The notes below the pieces were generated by a model that made no database searches, was not told where the DNA came from, and worked only from the letters and a program-made list of their open reading frames with translations. From positions 9,739,001 through 9,803,000 of the forward strand of contig CM076151.1 in the NCBI GenBank assembly GCA_038025085.1: DNA of 64,000 nt, read 5' to 3'. Numbering within the stretch: the first letter of the stretch is position 1; each line of letters starts with the position of its first letter. The stretch is from Tetragonia tetragonoides (Eukaryota > Streptophyta > Magnoliopsida > Caryophyllales > Aizoaceae). Below, piece after piece: positions 45,489 to 57,347 of the stretch. A program made the translations under genes and the position numbers.

Positions 45489-45764
45489 ATGAGAGGTGAG
45501 ATCATTATTCCTTTGATTATCTTAATTTTTATTTCTTTTATGGGACCCATTGGGTTATCTATAATGTATTATAAATGCCCGAAGATTTCCAATACACTGC
45601 CAACCATGTATTTGGGGAAGGAAATAGAGTCGCTGCTATGCAAACCTTGGACAAGTCATTCGAGGAGAATAGGTTGGAAAGAGTCGATGTCTTCGATACT
45701 TGATCATATTCTATCTCAAAATTGGCTAGGAGCTACCATTGAGAGGATGAGACTACTACTCTAG
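45489..45764 (+). CDS. Hypothetical 91-residue ORF with N-terminal hydrophobic segment
   Basis: An ATG-initiated frame begins MRGEIIIPLIILIFISFMGP, which would be a signal peptide or membrane anchor. A basic, Trp-containing tail (KPWTSHSRRIGWKES) follows. I do not recognise it and no splice context helps. It could be a small secreted peptide gene or a chance frame in AT-rich DNA; transcript evidence would decide. Confidence 0.2.
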   Translation: MRGEIIIPLIILIFISFMGPIGLSIMYYKCPKISNTLPTMYLGKEIESLLCKPWTSHSRRIGWKESMSSILDHILSQNWLGATIERMRLLL

Positions 45765-45816
45765 TCGTTATTAACTTTTCCGATTACCCTTTTTTCTTTG
45801 ATAATTTGGATTACTT

Positions 45817-46045
45817 AAATGCTCCCCCTATCCAACATAAATATTGTCATTTATTTTTTCAAGGCATACTTCATAAACTTTGCCGGTTAATTTGTTAATA
45901 ATTATAAAAATTTACAATGTCACAATTTTTTTTATTAGATTAATTTTTAATAGTAATTTCAAATCATAATTTTAAATAAATATATTTATAATTAATTACA
46001 ATCAAAGTTGTTTTGTTAGATTGATTTGTACGCGACCGAGGGAGT
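45817..46045. mobile_element. Possible Stowaway-type MITE
   Basis: The left end gctccccctatccaacataa and right end gaccgagggagtac are imperfect inverted partners resembling the ctccctccgt ends of Stowaway/mariner MITEs. The interior is AT-rich and non-coding. The alignment is loose. Confidence 0.45.
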
Positions 46046-46167
46046 ACATAATTTTCCATTTCGTTTTTGAAGTCATCCCAATATCTATTTATGCTTATTT
46101 TCTTGCTATATATAAACAATTGAAATGTCGCAAAAACCCTCATTGTTTGACTATTCAGAGAACATAA

Positions 46168-48946
46168 ATGGAGGTTTTAGTGGGTGCTTCGAGAACCTTA
46201 TTAACGCCATCATCATCATCGTCGTCATTGTCAAAACCCTTCATCAATGCCTGTAGAATTAAACGGACCCAATTAAACAATCCTTCATTTTCTTCATTTC
46301 GTGGGCTTCAAATTCGATCAATGGCTGATTCCGCCTTCAAGAAAATCCAGATTCAGCGAGAGGACACTGTGAGTTTGTCAATAATCACACTTATTCTATA
46401 GTACTTTTGGTCTTTCATTTTCTGACAGAAAATAAAAACCCACAAATTTGTTGATATTTTGTGTGATGGGTCGCGTGATTTTTCAGCAATCTTCATTCTT
46501 ATTGATTTTTCATTCATTAATAAAATACAATGGGATTATCTTAACTATTTTCTTTGGTTGCTTTCTGTTTTAATATGTTTGGTGGTGTTTAAGGGTTGTT
46601 TAGTTATCAGCATTTTTAGGGACTTGGGTGTTAATGCAATAAAAATCTGTTCATAGGGTCACTAAATTGCTCTTTAAGCTAGTAATATGAGCTTCTCTAT
46701 TTGTATTACAGCTGTGGTTTTTCTGACTGGTATATTGAAGGCTGAAGCTTTTTACCTGTTTTGCTTGAGCAAGATTGAGTGTTTAATGAATTTTAAGGGG
46801 AAAAATACATTGTTGAAGAAGCTCTATGATTTTTTTGGGATTTGATATTTTAGCTTGTAATGAGTTTTTACTTTATTATCATGTTCAAGAGGTTTGGGTT
46901 CCATTGACAAGTATAGATTGGTATTAATGGGTGGTGGATGTGGTAGTCATTGTTTTTGTTGTAAATGTAGAACAATTTGATGCTCCAGTTTCTGATGATG
47001 GAGTTGTTAGTAACCTTTCTTGTTTTTTCATATGAACTACAAGACCTTTGATGCATATGTTGTTGGAAAAGAGGATGCCCCTGGGATTGTTGTGCTTCAA
47101 GAATGGTGGGGTGTAGATTATGAAATCAAGAACCATGCTACAAAAATTTCCCAGCTGCAGCCTGGGTTTAAGGCACTTATTCCAGAGTATGAATTCATGC
47201 TCCTTGGGTTTTTCGTGATCTTATCAAATTGTTGGAAATACATCTTGATTCATCATATAATCTTGATCATTATGCTCATTGCTGCAGCTTATACCGTGGG
47301 AAGGTGGGCTTAGATGCTGCAGAAGCTCAGCATTTGATGGAAGGCCTTGACTGGCAAGGTGCTGTTAAAGATATTGAAGCTTCAGTCAACTGGCTCAAAG
47401 CAAATGGTTCTCAGAAGGTGTGCTCTTGCTAAGCCTCTGCTTAATATAATATTTGATCATACGATACAGAGGTTTATTTGTTTTCCAACCTGCTCTCTTT
47501 CCTAGGGGTTCGATAATTTCTTGGTTTCTATTTGTGATTCTTCTTTAATCTTTAAACAGGCAACTATGCGGAAATGACCTGTTTGGTTTTTGAACTCCCT
47601 TGTGTATTTTTTCATAGGTTGGAGTAACAGGATACTGCATGGGAGGCGCTCTCTCAATCGCAAGTGCTGTCCGGGTCCCTGATGTTGATGCGGTTGTTGC
47701 CTTCTATGGAGTTCCTCCATCAGAACTTGCTGATCCTACCCAGGCTAAAACTCCTGTTCAAGCTCATTTTGGGGAGCTGGATAACATTGTTGGCTTTTCA
47801 GATGTGACGGTGTGTTTCCTTCTCCACCTCCCCCCTCCCAGTCCCACTCCAACCTAAAAGATTTATGTTTCATCTGTTTATAAACTCCTCTTCGCTTATT
47901 GCTAGACTGTCGAAGTAAGTTGAACTGAGGTCCGTTTCTGGGTATATGAAGCATGATTTAGCAGTGCCTTAGTGGAAACTTTTGGGACCTATTGTTGTTG
48001 GACTTAGCTAGGAGTATCCACCTCTAACAAGTATACCAAAGTGCCTTGAGGATCTGATTTGGCTATTTCGGAGATTTTTGTTCTTTTTTCCTGTCTGTTG
48101 AATGTGTTGAATTGAATGTGTTGAACAAGTAATTTGTTACTACTCTACGATGAGCAGATGTGTAAACCCTGCAGTCATTTACTGTACGCTCTATTGTATA
48201 TCCCTATTGCTTTCACCCACATGGTTTTGCGTCAGTTTGGAGATGCTCAACACAGTAAAGCCTAGCGTCTGTCTCCAATTCGTGATGCACATTGTATTTG
48301 TCGGGAACTCGGAATTGTCCTGGCAAGATATAGTCAATATTCATGTGAGTTGCAGCCTTGCAGGACAGTTTTTCTGACCTTGTACCACACCTTGCTAAAA
48401 GTCCGCCATCAATGGATCTCTTTAAGTGTCCTCGTAGCTTCAATTGTTAAGAATAAGAGCAACCTGCATATTTGCTAGATTTACTGTAGACTTTCGGGAC
48501 CTTTGTTTAGCTATGAGTACCACATTTAATATGCATTCCAAAGTGTCTCAAGGGTCTTATATAGCTGTTTCGGGAGAAACTTATGTTTTTGGTGTAAGTT
48601 GGTTTGGTTTGTCCATGTATTCTGCTCTCGGCCTCTCGCCAAGTGTTAGACATGGAAATTTTGTTGTGGAATGAAGATGCAAATAATGTTGTTGCAGACC
48701 ATCATATTTATAGTGTTCTGATGTGGTTTTGATCTGCAGGCTGCCAAAGCTTTGGAGGAAAAGCTGAAGGTATCTGGTGTTCCCTATGAGGTACACATCT
48801 ACCCAAAAAGTTCACATGCTTTCATGAACATGTCTCCAGAAGGCGTCGAGAGGAGGAAAAAAATGGGACTGGAAGATGAAAATGAAGCTGCTGTTGAGCT
48901 GGCATGGTCCCGCTTCCAGTCGTGGATGACTCGCTACTTATCCTAA
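46168..48946 (+). CDS. Dienelactone hydrolase family protein, At2g32520-like
   Basis: Five exons: 46168-46368, 47044-47186, 47288-47417, 47618-47809 and 48740-48946, giving 290 residues. The alpha/beta-hydrolase triad of the family is present: Cys165 in VTGYCMGGALSIA, Asp213 in HFGELDNIVGF, and His248 in YPKSSHAFMN. Conserved blocks include IVVLQEWWGVDYEIKNHA and LYRGKVGLDAAEAQHLM. Bacterial relatives hydrolyse dienelactone (carboxymethylenebutenolide); the plant substrate is unknown. From Met52 on (MADSAFKKIQIQREDTTFDA) it matches the cytosolic-type plant protein; residues 1-51 add a Ser/Arg-rich extension that looks like a chloroplast transit peptide. Either ATG (46168 or 46321) could be used. 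Confidence 0.92.
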
Positions 48947-49859
48947 GCAAATGGGATAACCTTAATACTACTACCTGAGAAATTTGCGTTTCAGCTCCTA
49001 ATAATGATGCGTCTGTCAAAAGTATGGGTGTTAATTGCTGGTTTTTGTCAATGCCTTAGGGCTTAGACTTGGTGGCAGATTTGATTGAACTGTGATCCAT
49101 ATGATGTTTCCTGGCCAAGAGATGAGCCCTAGTTATTCACGAGTCACGACTTTATGCATATTGAACGGTCCCTGCTTGTAGTTGTGTTCTTATCTGAGTC
49201 AGGGCTGTATAATTAATAATGCTTATGTATGCCTGTAAACTTGCGATTGACTGTTAGCAGAGTACACACATTGTTATGGTCAATGACCATATGTTCAACG
49301 TACAATTTCATAAAAAAGATAGGACTTGGCTACTCGAATTATCGGTACAACAAAGATTGAGAAGCACGTACTCCTAAAGGACATTGTTAAGAGTACCCTT
49401 GAAAGATTATACAGTATAGAGAAAGTTAATTAATTACATATGTGTTATGATAATTTGATCAAAGATTTTTGAGCTTAAATATGGTAGATTCCAATTTTTG
49501 TAAAAATTAAATACCCTATGATTCTAAGAACCTAACCTAAACAACCACAAAACTTTTTATTTTTTTATTATTCAACACAACCACTTAACTTTCTTAATAC
49601 ACCAATTAATAAGTAATTTGGGCACAAAATGCCTTAAAAAACAAAAAGCCACTACAAAATGGGATATTGGGAATATGATACCAAGTTCTTCTTCTGCCAC
49701 CAACAGAAAGAATCATCCAGCCACCGTATACTTCTTCTTTAGAAGGCTTTTTTTTTTTTAACTATTTTTTTTTTAAAAAAACTTGCTGAACAAGATGAAC
49801 CATTCTTTCAAAATCTGCTAAAGCTCACTTTTTCTGCCACCAAACTGGAGAGAGAGAAA
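48947..49859. other. Intergenic, no gene seen
   Basis: This holds the 3' UTR of the dienelactone hydrolase gene and AT-rich DNA, and then the leader of the next gene. T- and A-rich runs lie at 49750-49780. No repeat with clear borders was found. Confidence 0.5.
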
Positions 49860-52800
49860 ATGGCTGCTCCACCACCATCATCATCAACACCCAGAAACCC
49901 AGAAATGAGAAGAGACAAAATAAACAACAAATGGGTAATTTTCTCTCCAGCTCGTTCAAAACGCCCTTCAGACTTCAAATCCAAAACCCCAACATCCAGT
50001 GACCCAAACCAAACCCACCAATCTTGCCCCTTTTGTGTGGGATATGAGCATGAGTGTGCCCCGGAAATTTTCCGGGTCCCGACCGAAAGTGGGTCCGAGT
50101 GGAAAATCCGGGTCATCCAAAACCTCTTCCCTGCTCTCAGCAGAGAAATTGAGGCCCACCCAGATGAAGTGGACCCACCCATTTGTGGGGTCATACCCGG
50201 GTTTGGGTTTCATGATGTGGTGATAGAAACTCCGACCCACCCAGTTCACTTGCCGGATCTTTCACCTTCTGGTGTTGGTGAGGTTTTGTTGGCTTATAAA
50301 GAGAGGGTTCTTCAGCTTGCTTCCTTTGATGCCATCAAATATATTCAGGTATTTTTGGAAAATTTCTTAATTTACATAAACTTTTTGATAAGCAATTAGT
50401 GGTGTATAGTGTAATTGGTCCAAAGTTTGTGGCTTGAAATGACATGGGTTAATATGGTTTGTTTAAAAGTTTCACCTTTTGGAAAATTTCTTAGTCTACT
50501 AAAGTCTGAAACTTTTTGGCTGAAATGAGTTGTATGGTTTAATTGGGTACAAATATGTTGGCTTCAAAATGACATTGATTGATAGCTTTTAATGTAATTG
50601 GTTCAAAAGTTTTCACCTTTTATTTTGAGTGCAAATGTATATGCTAATTAGGTTAATTGAAGTTCTTATGTTATGTGAAAGTTTAGTACAAGATGTAGTA
50701 CTACATTAATTGATGAAGTGAGAGCAAATGGTGTTGGGTTTCATTTTGATGAGTAATTTAATTGTGAAGTGGGATCATGTTGCTCTTTGGGTGAATGATG
50801 TTGGTTCTGTATGGTCTGTATGGATTTTTAGGTGACTCACTATTAGTTGCAATTTGACTATGAATGACTTTGTTTTCTTGTAAACCTCTTTAGTTGGGGT
50901 GTTGAAGGAGTTGATGTCCTGGATAAATTTGCGGCAAATATAGGGAGAGTGTTCATGCTGGAAAAATAGTAAATGATCGTTATTACAAGGATATTGCCTA
51001 CCTTCGAGAAGAGCTGTGCTGAAAAGTTGTGGGCTTTGGAGGGCTTTGTTGTGTTTATGGTTTATATTTTTATGTTAAGATGTGTGTCTGATAAGCATTG
51101 TCAATCATGAGAACAAGGTGGGTGTATCCTGTGTTTAGTGACTTGTCATTGGCAATCTTTGTCCTGGATCTTGGAGAAGGTGGGGAAAGCGAAAGTTCCA
51201 AGTTACTGCATTTGTGTGGAATGTATCAATTCCTCAATATTCTTTGGCCGCCTCCTTTTAATTATTTGGTTTTGGCCTTTGTTTTTCGTAAGAATGATGT
51301 CACTCTCTTTGTTGTTGATGATTTGGTGTTTTTTTTTGTAAAAATGATGTCCCTCTCTATGTTGTTGATGATTTGGTGTTTTTTAGTAAGAATGATGTCA
51401 CTCTCTTTGCTGTTAATGATTTGGTGTGCCCCCATCCCCCCTCTTCTTTTTTCCTCTCTTCTGCCAAAACCTTGCAGTAATGAAGTACCAACCCCATTTA
51501 TGGGTGTAGGTGTTTAAGAACCATGGAGCATCAGCAGGGGCATCAATGAGCCATTCTCACAGTCAGATTATAGCTCTTCCAATAATTCCTCCTTCAATAT
51601 CTACTCGCCTTGCAGCTATGAAAGAGCATTTTGACCAGACAGGAAAATGTATTCTATGTGATGTGCCACCGAAAGAGCTTCTCATTCATGAATCAAGACA
51701 TTTCATTTCAGTTGTTCCTTTTGCTGCGACTTATGCTTTTGAGATTTGGATTATTCCCCGGGATCACTCTGCCCATTTCCACGACATAAATAAGGAAAAG
51801 GTAAACTCCATCAGTTTGTGCTCCTATAGTAGCATTAGTGGTTGTGTTTTAATAATAGCTGAAACTTGAATGTATTGTCGCGTACTTTTTTTTTCTTCCG
51901 TAAAAGGTTCTATCTGAAAAAGAGTGAAAAAGGAATCTAAAAGTGATTGCGGAGTGCTTGTTACTAAAATGCTGATGAAACCCTGGATAAAATTCTCAAG
52001 CAGTCTGTGAGGTTGTCACCATTATCACCATCATACTGACTTGCTAGATGTTTTCACACACATCCACTGACACTGCCTCCCTCAACTTGCCTTCATGAGC
52101 CATGCTCTTTCCCTATCTTCTCCATCCAGCCATCAAACCAAGGGGTAAGGCAGAAACAAAATAAAATAAACCAGAGAGATAATTTTGGTAAATTAGTTGG
52201 AGTTGTGGTGAAGTTGGAAGTATCTAGAACCCTAAAGAACTGAGAAAGTGAGAGCTACAAACGGAGGTTTAGCTTATGTAGCTTTATTGAAGTTGTTAGT
52301 CTTGCTACAAGGATTATATTGAAGTTGAAATTTGCTAAGTTACATAGGAAGGAGATGAGTGGTGGTGTCAATGGTGATTGCATGATCACGTAACTGTGCA
52401 ATCCACAGAGTGAAGTGGTTGTTGCAGCTGAGGCTTAGCACAAAGCAATGGCAAACATTTGTCTAGGTCTGGTTAATAGTTATCACTTTGATTATACACA
52501 TTGCCCTACTCATTTCAGATGACAATGAACTGATCTGCTGAACTGTGGTGGATTCTGTTTCAGAACTATAGCACTTATTTCTCTGTATTTCTTATGGTAG
52601 AGGTTTAGCAATTTTTACCTCTAAATGGTGGATTCTGTTTAGCACTTATTTCTCTTTATTTCTTATGGTAGAGGTTTAGCAATTATTACCTCTAAAACTT
52701 TCCTGTTGAGGTTACTCTAAAACTTCAGATTCCTCTGTTGTCTTGTGTGCACAACAGTTTCCCTCATCTGAGCAAATCAGTTACTTAGATTATTCACTCC

Positions 52801-53821
52801 AAGAATAACAAAATCCATCCGATGGACACCTCAAGTAAGATGAAAACAAAAGCATTGAAAATAGCCATATTAATCTGGTCTACACTACACTCTTTCATTC
52901 CTTTTCCTCGGAATCAGTGTAGCATAGGCTGCTTAGCTATTGCCGTACTGAATCCATAGTGCTATACTATGGATGTGGCAAGGGCATTAAAAGAGGAACC
53001 TTGGAATTGCTGATTGTTGTCTGCCTATGGTAGTGGGTGCAGAAAACACTCTACAGAGTACAGACTCTGGTTGTACAAATGCTTATGTAAAAGTTGAGAT
53101 TCACTTGCTAACAAATTTACTGGAGATTATTGTGTTATGAGGTTATTATATAGGCAACTTCGAAGTCCATATTCTTTTAATTGCTATCCCTGTGTGTCTT
53201 AGAGAAGTTCAATGCCTTGCAGGTTATGTATGAACAATTAAACACAAAATTTGCAAACGTAATTGAAAACTTACCGCTGTACCTGAAAAGTATATTCTGA
53301 AGGGCCTGAACCAAAATCCTGTTTTCATGCATTCTAAATGCCTAATTGCCTCTGTGGCCTGCCATTCTAGGGTGTACCACCACTGTTTTCTTGTCATCCC
53401 AATATTAGAGGGAGGCCCAGAGCAAGTATCATATAATGCAAATCTGAGAGGCTTCTAGCCGTAAACTGCTATTTACATATTCTGTAGCAAAATGATAATA
53501 CTTTGCTTATTATAAGGCGGTACATTTTAAGATCTATATTGTTTCTTCTCCTTGATGCAGGCTGAAGACCTTGGAGGAGTACTCAAACTTATGCTGAAGA
53601 AAATGGCTTTGCAGTTGAATAATCCACCATATAATTTCATGATTCATACATCTCCCCTTCACATTGACGATTCACATTTGCGCTGCAGTCATTGGTTTTT
53701 ACAAATCGTGCCTCAGCTAACTGTGTTAGCCGGGTTTGAAATTGCAACTGGATGTCACATTAATCCTGTGTTTCCTGAAGACGCTGCAAAAGTATTGCGG
53801 GAAGTAAATGTTGAGACATGA
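49860..53821 (+). CDS. ADP-glucose phosphorylase / GALT-like nucleotidyltransferase
   Basis: Three exons: 49860-50348, 51510-51800 and 53561-53821, giving 346 residues, close to the characterised Arabidopsis enzyme At5g18200. This branch of the GalT/HIT superfamily transfers AMP between ADP-glucose and phosphate rather than making UDP-galactose. The active-site motif reads MSHSHSQIIALP, with His180 the expected nucleotidylated residue; Ser replaces the Pro of the HPH in classical GALT, as in this branch. Zinc ligands are suggested by CPFC (Cys56, Cys59) and a second motif KCILCDVP. Further support comes from GFGFHDVVIETPTHPVHLPD and IWIIPRDHSAHFHD. The C-terminal half carries SPLH..DSHLRCSHWFLQIVPQ. 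No transit peptide is obvious. Confidence 0.93.
51288..51427 (+). repeat. About 49-bp tandem repeat, three copies, in intron 1
   Basis: The phrase gtaagaatgatgt..ctctctttg.tgttgatgatttggtg begins at 51288, 51338 and 51386 with few changes. Spacing is 50 and 48 bp, the difference lying in the T-run. Confidence 0.9.
52547..52706 (+). repeat. 80-bp direct duplication in intron 2
   Basis: The sequence from ggtggattctgttt at 52547 through tacctctaaa recurs at 52627, 80 bp later. It has a small indel (cagaactat is missing in the second copy) and a few substitutions. Confidence 0.85.
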
Positions 53822-54430
53822 ACATTCAAGGAGAGAAAAAGCAAGAACAGTTACGTAGCTAGATTGCACATTTTGATAAAAGCAACAGATTGATTCTTTG
53901 GCTCACGACTTCCTGTGGCTCTATCTGTTTGGATAAGCCTTGATCCTTTACGGCTGATAGGGATGTTGAAGGAACACGCCTGTTAAGAGTTCTCTACAGG
54001 TAGCGTTCTTCTGACAATAATGTAACATGCATATTTCCTTTTCTGGAAAATGTTAAAAACTTTATCCATTTACCAAAAGGCTATAAAATAAACAGACAGA
54101 TTACATATCTTCTTGTCTTTTTTTACATGTTTAGAAAGATTCGTATGTAGACAGAATTGTAAAATGGTAAACTTTCCCTTCACTGCTTCACATTGAATTT
54201 TTATTTTAATACATTCGAATTGATTAGAAATTTGGAATTACTATCCTTAGACACTAATATATCAATAAATTAAGGGTCTGATAATTATCATTAACTTGTA
54301 TACTCAAGGAATACAAAAAGAAGAAAAGTTAAAGAAAGAATCAACAAATTCCTTGGGATACTAATCTCTGTTTGTTAAATGGCCCTATGAGCTTACAAAT
54401 TGGCATGAAATGTTTATGAGTTAGCAAGTG
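53822..54430. other. Intergenic between convergent genes
   Basis: This contains the 3' UTRs of the ADP-glucose phosphorylase-like gene and the VQ gene. No other signal was seen. Confidence 0.5.
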
Positions 54431-54787
54431 TCAAAAATCAAGAAGTTTATGCAGTTCATCTAGAGGAGGCAAGTCCTTGAATGAAAAATCCCTGGATAAG
54501 AAACTATGATTCCCTACAGTAGTACCTCTGCCCCATGATTCCTGGAGCTTCTGCCACTCCTTGTCTTTATCTGTCTCCACCACTTTCTCCGCCACCGGAG
54601 GAGGTCTGGTGGCGTTGTGATGATCGATATCGTCGGGGATTGTCGAGTCCTTGCCTGTGAGGTTCTGAACAACTGATTTGAAGCTGTGAGCATCTGTTTG
54701 AACATGCTGGGTTTTTATATATACCACTTTCATTGTCCTCTGATGTGAAACTGAAGCACTTGATGACTTCATGTAATAAACCCTCAA
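54431..54787 (-). CDS. VQ motif-containing protein (VQ1/VQ10-like)
   Basis: A single-exon gene of 118 residues, typical of the VQ family. The core reads VVYIKTQHVQTDAHSFKSVV, followed by QNLTGKDS, giving the signature FxxVVQxLTG at residues 36-45. The C-terminus is acidic and hydrophobic (FKDLPPLDELHKLLDF). VQ proteins bind group I and IIc WRKY transcription factors in the nucleus and tune stress responses. The TQHV(Q)TDA prefix before the VQ core resembles the VQ1/VQ10 subgroup. A second in-frame Met lies at residue 6, so the start could be a few codons downstream. Confidence 0.93.
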   Translation of the reverse strand: MRVYYMKSSSASVSHQRTMKVVYIKTQHVQTDAHSFKSVVQNLTGKDSTIPDDIDHHNATRPPPVAEKVVETDKDKEWQKLQESWGRGTTVGNHSFLSRDFSFKDLPPLDELHKLLDF

Positions 54788-55194
54788 GTGAAATTGCAGA
54801 AACTTTTGTTTATGTTTAGCTTGTTATGTTGTGTATGATTGTGTGGTTTGGTGTTGTGTGTTTTTTAAATGTTTTTCAGATTGGTTTTTATAAGGGGGAT
54901 TTGGCAACGGGGATGATTGAATAATGACCATTGTTGCGCAGTCTTTGGAGACCAATCACTGAAGGAAGATACCTCCTATAGCTTCAAGTTTTTTGCATTA
55001 TATTGACTTGGTCAGTCCATGTTTCTAGCTAAACGACAAAGGAAGGTTCTCCACGTGGCAAGCTTTTGTGATTCTTAAATAAACATCAGTTTTTGCTAAA
55101 CTGATATAACTATAGATGAGGTTCAAGTGTTCAGCTGTTAGAAGCAATGATTAGCAAAATAAAAATAAAAATAAGTGTTACAACTTACAAGCAA

Positions 55195-55455
55195 TTAGAG
55201 CATCTCCATTCTCCAATGCTATAGAACTCTAGAGAGGTTTTTTTCTATGCTCCTAAAAACTCATTTATATAAACGTCTTGTACACTATGCCACAAACTTC
55301 TAACAGGTTTATTGTCTATGCCACATCATAACCCAAAAACCACCGGTTTGTGTCAAAATTGGGTTTTTAAGTTTATCACTATGGAAATGAGGTTTTTTTG
55401 AGAGGTTTTTCTCCCCACAAACTTCCCTACAAACCTTGCATTGAAAATGCTCTTA
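55195..55455. mobile_element. MITE with gagcatctcc ends and TTA duplication
   Basis: The left end tta+gagcatctccattctccaatg is inversely matched by gcattgaaaatgctc+tta at 55439-55455. The 3-bp TTA at both borders and the GAGCATCTCC terminus suit a PIF/Harbinger-type MITE. The element is 255 bp. Confidence 0.75.
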
Positions 55456-56489
55456 GCAGGAGGGAAAAATGTGAATCGAAAGGAAGTGGTAATATCATTT
55501 TCATATTTTATTCACAAAATATGTTCGATCCTCATTGCTCACAATTTCAAAATTTTCTTATTAACGCCCAAAATTGTGAGCCTTTCGACCTTACCTATCA
55601 AAAAAAAAGAAAAAAAGGAAGAAAGAGAGGGAAAAAACAGAGACTGTGGGACACCCTAGAGGTTACTACAGTCTATATTCATGATTGGCAACTTGGGGCA
55701 TAGAATCCAATTTTCTGGGAAGAATTACTACAACTTGCTTTGTTTTGCTTAGACGGAACTTTCTTCTCCAATAAAGTTGATGAAAAACCCTTAAAAATTT
55801 GAGTAGGATGAGTAAAGTTCGAAATAGCTCATTAAACTACATTAACAATATATCTTCAATTAAGAAATGAAAATAATGTTTTCTTCTACACTTGTGTGTT
55901 TAGGGTTGCGTATATTTAATTCTAGTTCTCTTTATACAATTTCCTCGAAACAGGCTCTGAAATAATAAAAATGAAATTTCCTAAAAACAAAAAAAAAACA
56001 ATTGATATGAAATATTCGTAGCAGTTTTGACCATGTGCATTTAATGAAACATTTAGGTATTTTCTCTTCTTTAAGTTCGTAACAAAGAAAAATTTTTAAA
56101 TGGATAAAACAAAAAAGTAAGAAGACTGACGAGAAAAAGTTAATTGTAAAATGTAAAATGTAAAATTTAGATAAAGCATGAAATACTTTTAGTGAGGTGA
56201 GAGATTATTGTACATGGGCAAGAAAAAATCATGGTAACAAACTAACAAGTTGCTACAAACAAAGTACACTTCAAATAGTATGATCGTCTAATAACGACTT
56301 AAAAAGGTGTAGTTCTCAGTTTTTACGTTTGAAAGGAGACTAAGGAAGCTTACCTTATGAGGTTCCTCTCCCTCTTACTACAAAGTAAAATCCATACATC
56401 TTCCATAAATGGAATGTATCCTTACAAGTGCCCAAAGTGAAGGTATATTAGATAAATTTATTTTCCGTTTCACTAATTTCCACAAATAT

Positions 56490-56598
56490 ATTACTCTATC
56501 TATCCACAAATAATTGCATGTTTCAATAATTTTTTCTTATAAATTAACAATTAATTTATGAAAAAAAAAACAATTGATTCAAAATATGGAGTACATGC
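56490..56598. mobile_element. Possible short Stowaway-like MITE
   Basis: The left actctatctatccacaaataa and right caaaatatggagtac are weak inverted partners around an AT-rich centre. Assignment is tentative. Confidence 0.35.
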
Positions 56599-56684
56599 AT
56601 TTTTTTAACCCGAAATATATGCATTGATACATTTGTATCATTGTTTCTTTTCCAACATCAACATTACCCCAGTGCCTCTCCAAC

Positions 56685-56790
56685 AAGGCTCTCATCTATG
56701 CGGGGTGGGGAGGGGTCGGTTGTACGCAGCCTTACCTTTGTGAGAGTCATACAGAGCGGCTGTTTCCGCTTAACCCGAAATCTGAAGTAC
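56685..56790 (+). mobile_element. Angio-domain type SINE fragment
   Basis: The blocks gcggggtggggaggggtc, gtacgcagccttacc and gagcggctgtttccg occur in the same order as at 12560-12680, with different spacer DNA between. No borders or duplication were found. Confidence 0.6.
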
Positions 56791-57347
56791 GACGACCATC
56801 GGCAACTTCACAATAAATAAGAAGTGTCAACTGTTTTACGAGCCATTTTGCTTTAGTCCATTATATTCGAAAGCCAAAAAATAATGAAACTTTTGGCTCC
56901 ACTGGAAATGGCTATCATTGTTTCTTTTCCATATTGTATAAAAAAATAATCTTTGAGAATATACTAAAAATAATGGTTAAAATTCAACTTCAAAAACATA
57001 ATACAATCATTTGTCACAAATATTTTTTTTCTTTTTGTTGGTGGTTTTGTAAAATGGGTAGGATTTGAGACTCACAGTCCAGTTGTAGACAAAGAAAGGG
57101 TAAGAACTAAGAAGGCACAAATGAGGAGAGAGAGAAAGTTCTGGCCATTGCTTTTCAGGTGATAATCACCTGCTCAATGCTCATCTTCATCCTCACTTTT
57201 CACTTCCCAATTGTTAACAACAATCCTCAAAGGAAAAACTCAACCCCAACAAAACTAACCACCAAACACAAATTTCCTTACATCCCAGCTTAATAATAGA
57301 CTTAACAAACCAAATGCTATAACCCAAAAATAGAAAACCAAAAATCA

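Larger units (their letters stand above)
44504..46167. other. Intergenic with MITEs and one weak small ORF
   Basis: This divergent interval between NIC1 (-) and the dienelactone hydrolase gene (+) holds a foldback MITE at 44766-44861, a possible small ORF at 45489-45764 and a Stowaway-like element at about 45817-46045. The remainder is AT-rich. Confidence 0.5.
54788..57347. other. Intergenic with MITEs and a SINE fragment
   Basis: The left end is the VQ promoter (divergent). The interval holds a MITE at 55195-55455, a possible Stowaway-like piece at about 56490-56598, an Angio-domain fragment at 56685-56790, and otherwise AT-rich DNA. The last about 200 bp is a C-rich leader for FBPase II. 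The open frame near 55398-55703 runs through the MITE end and is not supported. Confidence 0.5.

Noticed and set aside
48150..48674. Overlapping frames on both strands in the last intron of the dienelactone hydrolase gene
   Set aside because: They lie wholly in an intron, have no recognised domain, and have lengths expected by chance.
55398..55703. 101-codon frame near the MITE
   Set aside because: It begins inside the MITE right end and runs into A/G-rich low-complexity DNA.
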